This document shows positions 52,711-62,081 of a stretch of 64,000 bases of DNA, piece after piece. The DNA is taken from the NCBI RefSeq assembly GCF_042675705.1, contig NZ_JBHTJJ010000001.1. The stretch is one strand, 5' to 3'. Under the pieces are notes generated by a model. The model saw only the letters and a program-made list of their open reading frames with translations, made no database searches and was not told the DNA's origin. Source of the stretch: Ruegeria arenilitoris. GTDB taxonomy: Bacteria; Pseudomonadota; Alphaproteobacteria; Rhodobacterales; Rhodobacteraceae. Position numbers and translations under genes: made by a program. Positions within the stretch are counted from its first letter, which is position 1. Each line of letters starts with the position of its first letter.

Positions 52711-53412
52711 GTGAAACTTATTGACTTGGCCACAATTGATCATGATGAACGGTCGGCTTACGACATCATCAATTCTGTCTGCAACGAACTTGGGTTCGAC
52801 TATGCGTCCTATGCGACGACCCATCCCGTGAATGGTGACGTCCAAGGTTACGCGAACTACCCGGACGAGTGGAAGATCCACTACGCCACGCAAGGCTACC
52901 ATCACCTTGATCCCACCCTATATCAGTCGGCGCTCAGCATCGCGCCGGTGGACTGGGGCCGCTTCAATCACGACGACAAGTTCAACGCGGTGTTCCGCGA
53001 CGCTCATGATTTCGGGATCACCGACCGCGGCCTGACGGTTCCGGTTCGGGGACCTTATGGCGAAACTGGCTTGCTCAGCGTGACCAAGGATTGCACGGAC
53101 GAGGAATGGAAGAAGCTTAAAAAGCACGTGATGGGCGACCTGCAGATGGCCGCGGTTCACGCACATGACACAGTCATGCAGTCTGGCCTTTTGGCCAAGG
53201 CTCTATACCTTCCGACACTTTCCTCGCGCGAAAAAGAAATCCTGCAATGGGTCGCCGAGGGCAAGTCCCAGCAGGATATCGGAGATATTCTGTGCATTTC
53301 GCACCGGACGGTCGAGGTGCATATGCGTTCCGGACGAGAGAAACTGGGCGCACTCACGACCGCCCAGGCGATCGGCCGTGCCATTGGTCTGGGGTTAATT
53401 TACCCCGGTTAA
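52711..53412 (+). CDS. luxR: LuxR family acyl-homoserine-lactone-responsive regulator
   Basis: 233 residues from GTG 52711. The autoinducer-binding domain (1-155) keeps the conserved W, Y, D, P set: DEWKIHYATQGYHHLDPTLY and PVDWGRF, plus GLTVPVRGPYGETG. The C-terminal HTH (about 165-225) has LSSREKEILQWVAEGKSQQDI and RTVEVHMRSGREKLG. It lies 95 bp upstream of luxI on the same strand, a typical quorum-sensing pair. Symbol denotes the family. The start is chosen for fit with LuxR proteins; an earlier GTG (52651) would place the inverted repeat inside the gene. Confidence 0.92.
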   Translation: MKLIDLATIDHDERSAYDIINSVCNELGFDYASYATTHPVNGDVQGYANYPDEWKIHYATQGYHHLDPTLYQSALSIAPVDWGRFNHDDKFNAVFRDAHDFGITDRGLTVPVRGPYGETGLLSVTKDCTDEEWKKLKKHVMGDLQMAAVHAHDTVMQSGLLAKALYLPTLSSREKEILQWVAEGKSQQDIGDILCISHRTVEVHMRSGREKLGALTTAQAIGRAIGLGLIYPG

Positions 53413-53507
53413 CAATTAAGGCAGAAAAATACGGGATATCCCCAATAGTCTTGTTTCGAATCTTGGTTAATCTGCTCCTTACGGTAACCAAACTGTAGGG
53501 GGATGGA

Positions 53508-54371
53508 ATGATCATCGTTATTGATGGCATCAACCAGCATAAGTTCAAAGACGTCTTGGATGAGATGTTCAAGCTGCGCGCACGCGTGTTCGGGGATCGC
53601 TTGGGCTGGGAAGTGAACATCCAGGACGGGCGCGAATTCGATCAGTTCGACTCGCTCAATCCTGCACACGTGGTCAGCATCAACGACGAGGGGGACGTCG
53701 TTGGGTGCATGCGCCTCTTGCAGACGACCGGCCCGCACATGCTGGCCGATGTGTTCAGCTCGATCCTTGATGGCGAGCCGCCAATCCGCAGCGCCCAGGT
53801 CTGGGAAGCCACGCGGTTCTGCGTCGACACGAAACGGCTCGGCCGGGGACGTGGCAAAAATTCCGTATCCTACGTGACCAGCGAGGTCATGATTGGGTCA
53901 TTCGAATACGCCCAGGAAGCTGGAGTGCTCGACTCGGTCGCGGTCATTGATCCGGTTATGAACCGGGTGCTGCAACGGTCCGGAAATGCTCCGTACGACT
54001 ATGTCGGAACGGCCAAGCCGATGGGCAAAGTGGTCGCAATGGCCGCTCTGATGGATTGCTCGGACGAGCGTATCCAATCGATCCGCGAGTATTCGAGTAT
54101 CGACTACGACGTGTTCCTGACCGACGATAAGGCGCTCGAACTGGTCAATTCAGGTCATCAAGCCAAGATGGCACAGGCCGGTGCCGCCAATCTTGACCAC
54201 CAGCCACTGACCGATCTTGAGAAATATTTCGTCGAGCAGATGCATGCTGCGACGACGAAAGAAGAGGTCCAGGCCGTACTCAAATTGATAGAGAGTGTGT
54301 CGGACCGCTTTACCCCAGAGCAGAAAACCGCTCTGTTGCAACCCCCCCGTGCTTTTGCTCATGAGGCCTGA
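53508..54371 (+). CDS. luxI: LuxI family acyl-homoserine-lactone synthase, long form
   Basis: 287 residues. The catalytic region has the invariant set: LRARVFGDRLGWEV (R, F, W), EFDQFD (Asp), GCMRLLQT (Arg) and VWEATRFCVD (Glu, Arg), so it should make an N-acyl-homoserine lactone from SAM and acyl-ACP. LuxI proteins are usually about 190-220 residues; a C-terminal extension of about 70 residues is unexplained. AGGGGGAT lies upstream. Symbol denotes the family. Confidence 0.93.
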   Translation: MIIVIDGINQHKFKDVLDEMFKLRARVFGDRLGWEVNIQDGREFDQFDSLNPAHVVSINDEGDVVGCMRLLQTTGPHMLADVFSSILDGEPPIRSAQVWEATRFCVDTKRLGRGRGKNSVSYVTSEVMIGSFEYAQEAGVLDSVAVIDPVMNRVLQRSGNAPYDYVGTAKPMGKVVAMAALMDCSDERIQSIREYSSIDYDVFLTDDKALELVNSGHQAKMAQAGAANLDHQPLTDLEKYFVEQMHAATTKEEVQAVLKLIESVSDRFTPEQKTALLQPPRAFAHEA

Positions 54372-54404
54372 CCCCCTCACCTCATAAGTCCAAAAGCCAC
54401 CCAT

Positions 54405-54443
54405 GCGGAGCCGTCTCATTCCAGGCGGCTCCGCTTTAATTTT
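54405..54443 (+). terminator. Intrinsic terminator after luxI
   Basis: Stem GCGGAGCCG/CGGCTCCGC, 12 nt loop, then TTTAATTTT. Confidence 0.8.
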
Positions 54444-54491
54444 GGCGACCGATCCGCCGCTGACGCATACGCTCTGGTTCTCGGCAGCAAC

Positions 54492-54514
54492 AAAAAAAGC
54501 CCTCCGAAGAGGGC
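54492..54514 (-). terminator. Intrinsic terminator of tig
   Basis: On the minus strand GCCCTC-TTCG-GAGGGC (a UUCG tetraloop) followed by seven T. It lies about 85 bp after the tig stop, with another GC-rich hairpin between (54561-54580). Confidence 0.88.
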
Positions 54515-54599
54515 CTGATTTCATTTCTTTATGTTCAAGCAATCGCCGTTTGACCGGCGGCCGGGTGCGGCGGCACCCGGACCGACCTGAAAACGCGGC

Positions 54600-55931
54600 T
54601 TATTCCTCTTCGAGGGCTTCGATTGCCTTCTGCAGCTCTTCCTTGCTGACTTCCTTCTCGGTCACTTTGGCCAGCTCGACCACGTAGTCCACAACCTTGT
54701 CCTCAAAGATCGGCGCGCGCAGTTGCTGCTGCATCTGAGCGTTCTGCTGAACGAACTCGAAGAACTGACGCTCCTGACCCGGGTACTGGCGAGCCTGGTT
54801 CATGATCGCCTGGGTCATCTCGGCGTCGGTGACTTCGACTTCAGCCTTCTGGCCCAGCTCGGCCAACAACAGGCCCAGACGCACGCGGCGCTCAGCCAGT
54901 TTGTTGTGCTCTTCGGTCGGCTCGATCTCATCGTGGTTGTGATCGGTCACCTCGGGGTTTTCTTCATGCCACAGCTGATGCGCGATCTGCTTGGCTTCGG
55001 CTTCGACCAGGGTCGGCGGCAGGTCGAACGACACTTTCTCGTCCAGCGCATCAAGCAGCGCGCGCTTCATCACCGCGCGCGACGCACCCGCGTATTCGGC
55101 TTCCAGACGCTCGGCAATCTGCGCCTTCAACGCAGCCAGATCCTCAGCGCCAAACTTCTGTGCCAGTTCGTCGTTGATCTCGGCGGCAACAGGTTCCTTC
55201 ACCTCTTTGACGGTGCAGGTAAACACGGCCTCTTTGCCGGCCAGGTGCTCGGCACCGTATTCCTCGGGGAAGGTAACGGTGACGTCCTTGACTTCCTCGG
55301 CCTTCACGCCAGCCAGCTGGTCCTCGAAACCGGGGATGAAACTGTTCGAGCCCAGCACCAACGGGTAATCCTCGGCCGAACCGCCTTCGAAGGCTTCGCC
55401 GTCAACCTTGCCGACGAAATCGATGACGACCTGATCGCCTTCCTTCGCCTTAGAACCTTTGCGGCGGGCTTTGAAATCCTGAGCGGTTTCAGCCAGGTTC
55501 TGCAGGGCTTCTTCCACGGCTGCGTCGTCCGCCTTGACGACCAGCTTCTCCAGCTCGACCGATTTCAGGTCAACTTCGGGGATTTCCGGCAGGGCTTCAT
55601 AGGACATTTCGACGTGAACGTCGTCGCCTTCTTTCCAGTCTTCATTGGTCATCTTGACCTGAGGCTGCAGCGCCGGACGATCACCACTGTCTTCGAAGTG
55701 CTTGTTCATCGCACCGTCGATGGATTCCTGCATTGCTTCGCCCAACAGGCGCTGGCCAAACTGCTTTTTCAGCAGTGCCATGGGAACCTTGCCCTTGCGG
55801 AAGCCTTTCATCTCGATTTCCGGCTGAGCTTCGATCAGTTTCTCATTGACCTTCTCGTCCAGCTCGGCGGCGGTGACAACGATGTTGTAGCCGCGTTTCA
55901 GACCCTCGTTCAGCGTCTCGGTAACCTGCAT
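54600..55931 (-). CDS. tig: Trigger factor
   Basis: 443 residues from ATG 55931. Ribosome-associated chaperone. N-terminal ribosome-binding signature GFRKGKVP (43-50), a FKBP-type PPIase domain (about 150-245) and a helical C-terminal arm ending in an acidic tail. An upstream ATG (55946) adds five residues. Confidence 0.97.
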   Translation of the reverse strand: MQVTETLNEGLKRGYNIVVTAAELDEKVNEKLIEAQPEIEMKGFRKGKVPMALLKKQFGQRLLGEAMQESIDGAMNKHFEDSGDRPALQPQVKMTNEDWKEGDDVHVEMSYEALPEIPEVDLKSVELEKLVVKADDAAVEEALQNLAETAQDFKARRKGSKAKEGDQVVIDFVGKVDGEAFEGGSAEDYPLVLGSNSFIPGFEDQLAGVKAEEVKDVTVTFPEEYGAEHLAGKEAVFTCTVKEVKEPVAAEINDELAQKFGAEDLAALKAQIAERLEAEYAGASRAVMKRALLDALDEKVSFDLPPTLVEAEAKQIAHQLWHEENPEVTDHNHDEIEPTEEHNKLAERRVRLGLLLAELGQKAEVEVTDAEMTQAIMNQARQYPGQERQFFEFVQQNAQMQQQLRAPIFEDKVVDYVVELAKVTEKEVSKEELQKAIEALEEE

Positions 55932-56064
55932 TCTGGTAGTCCCCATAGGATTCGGGGCGCGCAAAACGGGCGCGCCGGGCAAATTTGACGCCTTCTATTT
56001 GCCTAGCCGCCGAAGGGCAAGGGGCAAGGTGCCAGATTGGCCTTGTTTTGCCACCCTGCCCCAC

Positions 56065-56092
56065 AAAAAACGCCCCGGACAGAGCCGGGGCG
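56065..56092 (-). terminator. Intrinsic terminator of the porin gene
   Basis: Stem CGCCCCGG/CCGGGGCG, 6 nt loop, six T on the minus strand. Confidence 0.92.
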
Positions 56093-56117
56093 CCATGAAT
56101 TCAAAACAACGTCGGGA

Positions 56118-57239
56118 TCAGAACTTCCAGCGGGCCCCCAGGACCCAAGCTTCGTTCTTGTCAAACGACGTCCCGTCGTTGAAGTCGTGGTTGCGGTATT
56201 TCAGGTAGGCATCGGTGTTGATGCTGTCGATGCGCTGCACCACTGCGATACCCCAGGACTCGGTGCTGGACCCGTCCGTGTTGAAATCGGAACCATCATA
56301 GTAGTCGATGCCGATACCGGTCTTGCCCCAGGACACCCAATTATCTTCATAGGCAATTTTGGTGTACCAGAAGTTGGGATCGCTTTCGCCCGACACGTTG
56401 TTTCGGGTACCGGCAGCAGCGGTGAAGCTGAAGCCGCTGGGCAGCAGTACCGATGCCGAGCCGATCGTGTCTTCACGGTCGCCCGAACCGTCGTCGAAAT
56501 CACGCACCGCATAGGCCACGCTTGCCGCGAACTCGACTCCACCGGCAAAGGTGTTGTTGTAGTTCAGAGCAACGTCGTAATAGTCGTCGTCATCACTGCT
56601 GGACAGGATGTTCTGACCATAGGCGAAGCTGGCCGAAAAGCCGCTGAAATCCGGCGTGTCATACCGCACGCGGCCACGGCGCGCGCCGTCAAAGTTGCTG
56701 CTGGAGTCGCCGACGGTGATGTCGCTGAGGGTTCCGTCGGTTCCGCGGTAGAAGAAGCCCGAGTTTTCATCGTTGGTGAACGAATACAGCGCGGTGCCGA
56801 CATAAGACAGGTCAGTTTCCGCTGCACCGTCAGACGCCATGCTGCCCTGACCGGCCGAGAATTTACCCCAGCCACCTTTCAGCGCAAAATCCACGTGACG
56901 AATGTCTTCCCGGGTCCAGCCGCTGAAATCGGTGCCCAACTGGTTCCACTCGCTGGAGTTCGGCAGACCCAGCGCGGTTTCAAAGCGGAAGGTGAACTCG
57001 TTCTGGCCAAACGGCTGCATCAGGCTCAGGCCGACGCGGCTGTTGGACAGGTCGTTGTCCAGCAGGCGGGTATCGGTCTCTTGGCCGTCGTCAACCGAGA
57101 TGATTGCCGGGTTGAACTGCCCATACAGCAGAACATAGCCACCGCTGTTGTTCTCGTATTTCAGCTCTGCCGCGGCGGGGATGGCCGTGGTGGCCGCAAG
57201 AACAGCGGCGACTGAGGAGAGTTTGATATTCAATGTCAT
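56118..57239 (-). CDS. Outer-membrane porin
   Basis: 373 residues. Signal peptide (MTLNIKLSSVAAVLAATTAIPAAA), then alternating beta strands of a 16-stranded general porin (KYENNSGGYVLLYGQFNPAI; GRVRYDTPDFSGFSASFAYG) ending with WKF, the aromatic terminal residue required for outer-membrane insertion. It is a monocistronic gene with its own terminator. Confidence 0.93.
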   Translation of the reverse strand: MTLNIKLSSVAAVLAATTAIPAAAELKYENNSGGYVLLYGQFNPAIISVDDGQETDTRLLDNDLSNSRVGLSLMQPFGQNEFTFRFETALGLPNSSEWNQLGTDFSGWTREDIRHVDFALKGGWGKFSAGQGSMASDGAAETDLSYVGTALYSFTNDENSGFFYRGTDGTLSDITVGDSSSNFDGARRGRVRYDTPDFSGFSASFAYGQNILSSSDDDDYYDVALNYNNTFAGGVEFAASVAYAVRDFDDGSGDREDTIGSASVLLPSGFSFTAAAGTRNNVSGESDPNFWYTKIAYEDNWVSWGKTGIGIDYYDGSDFNTDGSSTESWGIAVVQRIDSINTDAYLKYRNHDFNDGTSFDKNEAWVLGARWKF

Positions 57240-57547
57240 AGCACTCACCATGAAAGGTTCGGGTTTCAGGTACTGCCCAGATGTTCAGTGGAACTGTCCG
57301 GTTCCAGAGGCCCCTACGCCATTCAGCTCGATCATTGCAAATCCGCCACAAAGACAAAGTGGCAGAAAAGCAAAATTTTCCTGTTATCAATACTTTAACA
57401 ACAAACGTGCGCAGGCTTCAGACGGCCCGCAAGAGAATTCTGCCATCCGGCCATGCGTTTGGCAAACACTCGCTATGCATTTGCGCAGTCTTGACAGCAA
57501 AATCCTGCCGATATTCTAGCCTTGCGCCTTGGGAGCACGCAAGAACT
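57240..57547. other. Intergenic region between nnr and the porin gene
   Basis: 308 bp. It should contain the porin promoter and 5' leader (minus strand). I see no clear terminator for nnr, nor a small gene. Confidence 0.5.
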
Positions 57548-59140
57548 TCATATCTGAAGACGCTTGAGCACACCGGGCAGTTGCTCGGGAAGGTCTTCCG
57601 CGATCAATCCCGGGCCAAAAGCGCGCGCACACTCCACGTGAAGCCAGACGGCGGTTTCGGCCGCTTTCAGCGGGTGCAATCCACGTGCCAGCAGCCCGGT
57701 CAAATAACCCGCCAACACGTCGCCCGCGCCTGCAGTCGCCAGCCATGGCGCGGCCCGATCATAGTGGGCTGAATGGATCGAGCACTGACCGTCCGGACCC
57801 GCAATCACAGTGTCCGGTCCCTTGAAAAGAACCACGCACCCCGCCCTGCCGGCCGCCTCGCGCACGGCATCAACCTTTGAGAAAGCTGGTCCATCCTTGG
57901 GGCGCACGGAAAGCTTGGCCGAGATATCGGGGAACAGACGGGCGAATTCACCGCCGTGCGGTGTCAGGACGCAGTTTTCATGCAGGATCGCCATCAGTGA
58001 CGCCGGATCCTCGGCAAATGCCGAAAGAGCGTCGGCATCCAGCACGGTTGCCCTTCCGGACTCCAATGCCACGGGGACCAGCGATCGGGCCCTGTCCAGG
58101 CCCAATCCGGGCCCGAGGCACAGCGCGTTCAGGCGTTGGTCCCGCAATGCAATGGCCAGCCCATCCGCGCCTTCGATCTGCTCAATCATGACCGCGGTGA
58201 CTTGGCTGGCGACTTCCTGCAATGCGGCGGGAGGGACACCCAGCGTGACAAGACCAGCACCTACGCGCAATGCCCCGCGCGCAGCCAATCGCGCAGCACC
58301 AGTTTTACCGGTATCGCCTGTCAGGATCAGTGCATGACCGTGACCGTATTTGTGATCGAAAGCCGATTTCTGCAGGTCAGGCAGATTTTTCGGGTCCAGC
58401 AACACGCTCGGCCGGTCATCTGGTGTTTCTTCAACTGACAGAGCCGGCAGACCGATATCGACAACGGACACCCTGCCACAGCACTCCGGTCCCTCGGCCA
58501 GATAATGGCCCGGCTTTGCGGTATGAAACGTCACCGTCAGGTTGGCCGAAGCGGCGCAGTCTTCGGGGGCAAATCCCTCTGACACCAGACGCCGACCACT
58601 GTCCGCGCATAGGCCGCTGGGAATGTCCACACAAACGACACGTGGGCAACCACCTTCCGACTGCGACGCTTTCCACTGGCCGAATTTACGCATTGTCCGT
58701 GGCAGTCCGGCTACCGGTCTCGTCAGCCCGGTTCCGAACAAGGCATCAACCGCCAGAACAGTATCCGAACGGGCCGCGGCGTAGGCATCAAGCGCGTCAT
58801 CGGACAGCGCATGGCACGAACCCATCGCGCACCAGCGCTCATAATTCGCCCGCGCGTCTGCAGGCAACTTCTCGGGGTCGCCCAACAGGAAGAGGTCCAC
58901 GACCCACCCCCACTCTTTCAGAATGCGCGCAACCACAAAACCGTCGCCGCCGTTGTTGCCCGGCCCGCACAACACAACGGCCCGCCCTGACCCCGCCGCC
59001 AGGTCAGGCCAGGTTTCAAAGACGGCCTCGACCACCCCGCGACCTGCGCGCTCCATCAGCTCAAGGCCGGTGACAAACCCGGATTCGATTGCGGCGCGTT
59101 CGGCCGCCCTCATCTGGGACGAAGTCAGCAGTTTTGGCAT
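57548..59140 (-). CDS. nnr: Bifunctional NAD(P)H-hydrate epimerase / ADP-dependent dehydratase
   Basis: 530 residues from ATG 59140. The N-terminal YjeF epimerase domain (about 1-215) has VLCGPGNNGGDGFVVA; the C-terminal ribokinase-like dehydratase domain (about 235-530) has VLTPHGGEFARLFPD and GAGDVLAGYLTGLLARG. It repairs hydrated NADH and NADPH. Start fits the conserved MPKLLTSSQM. Confidence 0.95.
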   Translation of the reverse strand: MPKLLTSSQMRAAERAAIESGFVTGLELMERAGRGVVEAVFETWPDLAAGSGRAVVLCGPGNNGGDGFVVARILKEWGWVVDLFLLGDPEKLPADARANYERWCAMGSCHALSDDALDAYAAARSDTVLAVDALFGTGLTRPVAGLPRTMRKFGQWKASQSEGGCPRVVCVDIPSGLCADSGRRLVSEGFAPEDCAASANLTVTFHTAKPGHYLAEGPECCGRVSVVDIGLPALSVEETPDDRPSVLLDPKNLPDLQKSAFDHKYGHGHALILTGDTGKTGAARLAARGALRVGAGLVTLGVPPAALQEVASQVTAVMIEQIEGADGLAIALRDQRLNALCLGPGLGLDRARSLVPVALESGRATVLDADALSAFAEDPASLMAILHENCVLTPHGGEFARLFPDISAKLSVRPKDGPAFSKVDAVREAAGRAGCVVLFKGPDTVIAGPDGQCSIHSAHYDRAAPWLATAGAGDVLAGYLTGLLARGLHPLKAAETAVWLHVECARAFGPGLIAEDLPEQLPGVLKRLQI

Positions 59141-59238
59141 CCGAAACCCTCGCACGATTCAAATCTGGTTACTTTTTGTGCAACTTGCCTAAAAATTGGC
59201 CTACCGCCCAGAATCCCTTCACCAGCAGACGGTCAATT

Positions 59239-59255
59239 CGGCAATCGCATTGCCG
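59239..59255 (+). promoter_or_regulatory. glnB: Sigma54-like promoter candidate of glnB
   Basis: CGGCAA-TCGCA-TTGC keeps GG and GC twelve bases apart, as in -24/-12 promoters, and is also a perfect 7 bp inverted repeat (CGGCAAT/ATTGCCG). It lies 55 bp before glnB. NtrC sites are not clear, so this is tentative. Confidence 0.4.
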
Positions 59256-59309
59256 CCCGATCTTAGACGTGATCACTGCCATTCTGACAACCATGCGAGG
59301 TGAGCCCGG

Positions 59310-59648
59310 ATGAAAAAGATCGAAGCGATCATCAAGCCGTTCAAATTGGACGAAGTGAAAGAGGCCCTGCAGGACGTTGGCGTCCAGGGCCTCAGCGTGA
59401 TCGAAGTCAAGGGCTTCGGCCGCCAGAAAGGACACACCGAACTGTACCGCGGTGCGGAATATGTCGTGGACTTTCTGCCCAAGGTCAAAGTTGAGGTCGT
59501 TCTGGATGCCGATCAGGTCGACGCGGCCATCGAAGCCATCGTGTCGGCCGCCAAGACCGACAAGATCGGGGACGGCAAGATCTTTGTCTCGTCCGTTGAA
59601 CAAGCCATTCGCATCCGGACCGGCGAGACCGGCTCGGACGCGCTGTAA
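59310..59648 (+). CDS. glnB: Nitrogen regulatory protein PII
   Basis: 112 residues. T-loop GHTELYRGAEYVVDFLP with the uridylylated Tyr 51; C-terminal GDGKIFVSSVEQAIRIRTGE. Senses 2-oxoglutarate and ATP/ADP and controls glutamine synthetase adenylylation and NtrB. 31 bp before glnA. Confidence 0.98.
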   Translation: MKKIEAIIKPFKLDEVKEALQDVGVQGLSVIEVKGFGRQKGHTELYRGAEYVVDFLPKVKVEVVLDADQVDAAIEAIVSAAKTDKIGDGKIFVSSVEQAIRIRTGETGSDAL

Positions 59649-59679
59649 AACCAATTCTGCAATCTAGAGGAACATAGTA

Positions 59680-61086
59680 ATGAGCAAGGACGCAGTTCTT
59701 CAGCTGATCAAAGACGAGGGTGCCGAGTATGTCGACATCCGCTTCACCGATCCGCGTGGCAAGCTTCAGCACGTGACCGTCATGGCCGACCAGGTCGACG
59801 AAGACTTCCTTGAGGAAGGCTTCATGTTCGACGGTTCGTCCATTGCCGGCTGGAAGTCGATTGAAGCATCGGACATGAAACTGATGCCCGATACCGAAAG
59901 CGCGTATGTCGATCCCTTCTATGCGGAAAAGACAATCTGCCTGCACTGCTCGGTCGTTGAACCCGATACCGGCGAAGCCTATGAACGTGACCCGCGCGGC
60001 ACCGCGCAGAAGGCCGAAGCCTACCTGAAGTCTTCGGGCGTTGGCGACGTGGCTTACATGGGCCCCGAGGCCGAGTTCTTCCTGTTCGACGACGTGCGTT
60101 TCTCGAACAGCATCAACAAGGTGTCCTACGAAGTTGATGCAACCGATGCATCCTGGAACACCGACACCGAATACGAGATGGGCAACATGGGCCATCGTCC
60201 GGGCGTCAAGGGTGGCTACTTCCCCGTGAACCCAATCGACGAGGCGCAGGACCTGCGTTCGGAAATGCTGTCGACCATGAAGCGTTTGGGCATGAAGGTC
60301 GACAAGCACCACCACGAAGTGGCCTCGTGCCAGCACGAGCTGGGCCTGATCTTCGACAGCCTGACCAAGCAGGCGGACGAGCTGCAGAAATACAAGTACG
60401 TCATCCACAACGTCGCACACGCCTACGGCAAGTCGGCCACTTTCATGCCCAAGCCGATCGCAGGCGACAACGGCACCGGTATGCACGTCAACATGTCGAT
60501 CTGGAAGGACGGCAAGCCGCTGTTTGCAGGCGACAAATATGCCGATCTTTCGGACGAAGCTCTGTGGTTCATCGGCGGCATCCTCAAGCACGCCAAGACC
60601 CTGAACGCCTTCACCAACCCGTCGACCAACAGCTACAAGCGCCTGATCCCTGGCTTCGAAGCGCCGGTTCTGCGCGCCTACTCGGCCCGCAACCGCTCGG
60701 GCTGCGTCCGTATTCCATGGACAGAATCGCCGAAAGCCAAGCGCGTCGAGGCCCGCTTCCCCGATCCGTCGGCAAACCCCTACCTGGCGTTTGCGGCACT
60801 GCTGATGGCCGGTCTGGACGGCATCAAGAACAAGATCGATCCGGGCGAAGCCATGGACAAGAACCTGTACGATCTGCCCGCCGAAGAACTGGCCGGTATC
60901 CCGACCGTCTGCGGCAGCCTGCGCGAGGCGCTGGAATGCCTGGCGGCCGATCACGACTTCCTGCTGCAGGGCGACGTGTTCACTAAGGACCAGATCGACG
61001 GCTACATCGCGCTGAAGATGGAAGAGGTCGAAACCTACGAACACACCCCGCACCCGGTCGAGTACGGCATGTACTACAGCTGCTGA
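59680..61086 (+). CDS. glnA: Glutamine synthetase, type I
   Basis: 468 residues. EGFMFDGSSIAGWKSIEASD, GPEAEFFLFDDV, the ATP-binding KPIAGDNGTGMHVNMS and the adenylylation site KNLYDLPAEE (Tyr, about 398). Condenses ammonia and glutamate. Forms an operon with glnB. Confidence 0.98.
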   Translation: MSKDAVLQLIKDEGAEYVDIRFTDPRGKLQHVTVMADQVDEDFLEEGFMFDGSSIAGWKSIEASDMKLMPDTESAYVDPFYAEKTICLHCSVVEPDTGEAYERDPRGTAQKAEAYLKSSGVGDVAYMGPEAEFFLFDDVRFSNSINKVSYEVDATDASWNTDTEYEMGNMGHRPGVKGGYFPVNPIDEAQDLRSEMLSTMKRLGMKVDKHHHEVASCQHELGLIFDSLTKQADELQKYKYVIHNVAHAYGKSATFMPKPIAGDNGTGMHVNMSIWKDGKPLFAGDKYADLSDEALWFIGGILKHAKTLNAFTNPSTNSYKRLIPGFEAPVLRAYSARNRSGCVRIPWTESPKAKRVEARFPDPSANPYLAFAALLMAGLDGIKNKIDPGEAMDKNLYDLPAEELAGIPTVCGSLREALECLAADHDFLLQGDVFTKDQIDGYIALKMEEVETYEHTPHPVEYGMYYSC

Positions 61087-61116
61087 CCCCGGTCGGAAGT
61101 CCAATGAAAAGACCTT

Positions 61117-61143
61117 GGGGGCGTCCTGTCGGGCGCCCCTTTT
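61117..61143 (+). terminator. Intrinsic terminator after glnA
   Basis: Stem GGGGCG/CGCCCC with a 10 nt loop and four T. Confidence 0.8.
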
Positions 61144-61228
61144 CAGTGCCGCAGGGTCCCCATATTTCCCTTTGTGACAGGCGCCTTTGCCGCTAGGCTG
61201 AAGATCAATTCAATTATCAGGATTATTC

Positions 61229-62065
61229 ATGCGCCTTCTCGCCCTCACCCTTTCCGCTGCACTTCTTGTTTCGGGCGCTGCTGCGCAGACGATCGACCGG
61301 ATCAAAGAAACACGCGAAATCCGGTTTGGGTTTCGCACGGATGCTGCCCCGCTTTCGTTCATCAACGACAAGGAGCGTCCGGACGGGCTGTCCGTGATGA
61401 TCTGCGACCAGGTTGCCCGAGCCATCGCCAGCCGACTGGGTGCGGATGACCTGACCGCACAATTCATTCCGGTGCAGTCGGATACGCGCTTTGACATGGT
61501 CGCCTCTGGCCAGATCGACCTGTTATGCGGCGCGGCGACAATAACCCTGTCGCGGCGGGAAGCCGTCGATTTTTCGATCCCGATCTTCGTAGACGGAACA
61601 TCGGTTTTGCTGCCGATAGATGCGGATGTCACGATGGCGTCGCTTTCCGGCAAGAAAGTCGGCATGCGCAGCAGCACGACCACCGAAGAAGCCGTGTTCA
61701 ACTCGTTCGGATCAGCGGGGATCGAGGCAAAGCTCGTTCGGTTCGCCTCACATCCCGACGGGATCAAGGCTTTGAGGGACGGAGAGATCGACGCCTATTT
61801 CGCCGACCAATCCATTCTTTTGGTCAACTATTTGGCAGCCGGATTGAAGGACGACTTCAAAATCTCGCAAGAGATTCTGACGATTGAAAAGCAAGGTCTG
61901 GCCCTTGCGCGCGGCGACGATGACTTTCGCCTGATGGTCGATGAGATCCTGTCGCAGATGTATGCCCAAGGCACGATGGAAGAGATCTTTCGCGCCGCAC
62001 TGCCCGGGATTGAACCCAGCGAGGCCCTGAAAGCCCTGTACGTTATCGCACCCACCCTGCCCTGA
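61229..62065 (+). CDS. Amino-acid-type ABC transporter substrate-binding protein
   Basis: 278 residues. Signal peptide (MRLLALTLSAALLVSGAAAQ) and a type 2 periplasmic binding fold: IRFGFRTDAAPLSFINDKER, RFDMVASGQIDLLCGAATIT, DGEIDAYFADQSILL. No permease genes are adjacent, so it may be an orphan or work with a remote transporter. Confidence 0.88.
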   Translation: MRLLALTLSAALLVSGAAAQTIDRIKETREIRFGFRTDAAPLSFINDKERPDGLSVMICDQVARAIASRLGADDLTAQFIPVQSDTRFDMVASGQIDLLCGAATITLSRREAVDFSIPIFVDGTSVLLPIDADVTMASLSGKKVGMRSSTTTEEAVFNSFGSAGIEAKLVRFASHPDGIKALRDGEIDAYFADQSILLVNYLAAGLKDDFKISQEILTIEKQGLALARGDDDFRLMVDEILSQMYAQGTMEEIFRAALPGIEPSEALKALYVIAPTLP

Positions 62066-62081
62066 TTTCCAGGAGGTCCCC

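Noticed and set aside
54561..54580. Hairpin CCGGGTGC/GCACCCGG considered as the tig terminator
   Set aside because: It has no T tract; the UUCG hairpin with T7 at 54492-54514 is the better terminator.
54723..55988. 421-codon open frame on the plus strand
   Set aside because: Antisense to tig; low-complexity Leu/Phe/Gly composition.
59485..61104. 539-codon open frame on the minus strand
   Set aside because: Antisense to glnA, no family features.
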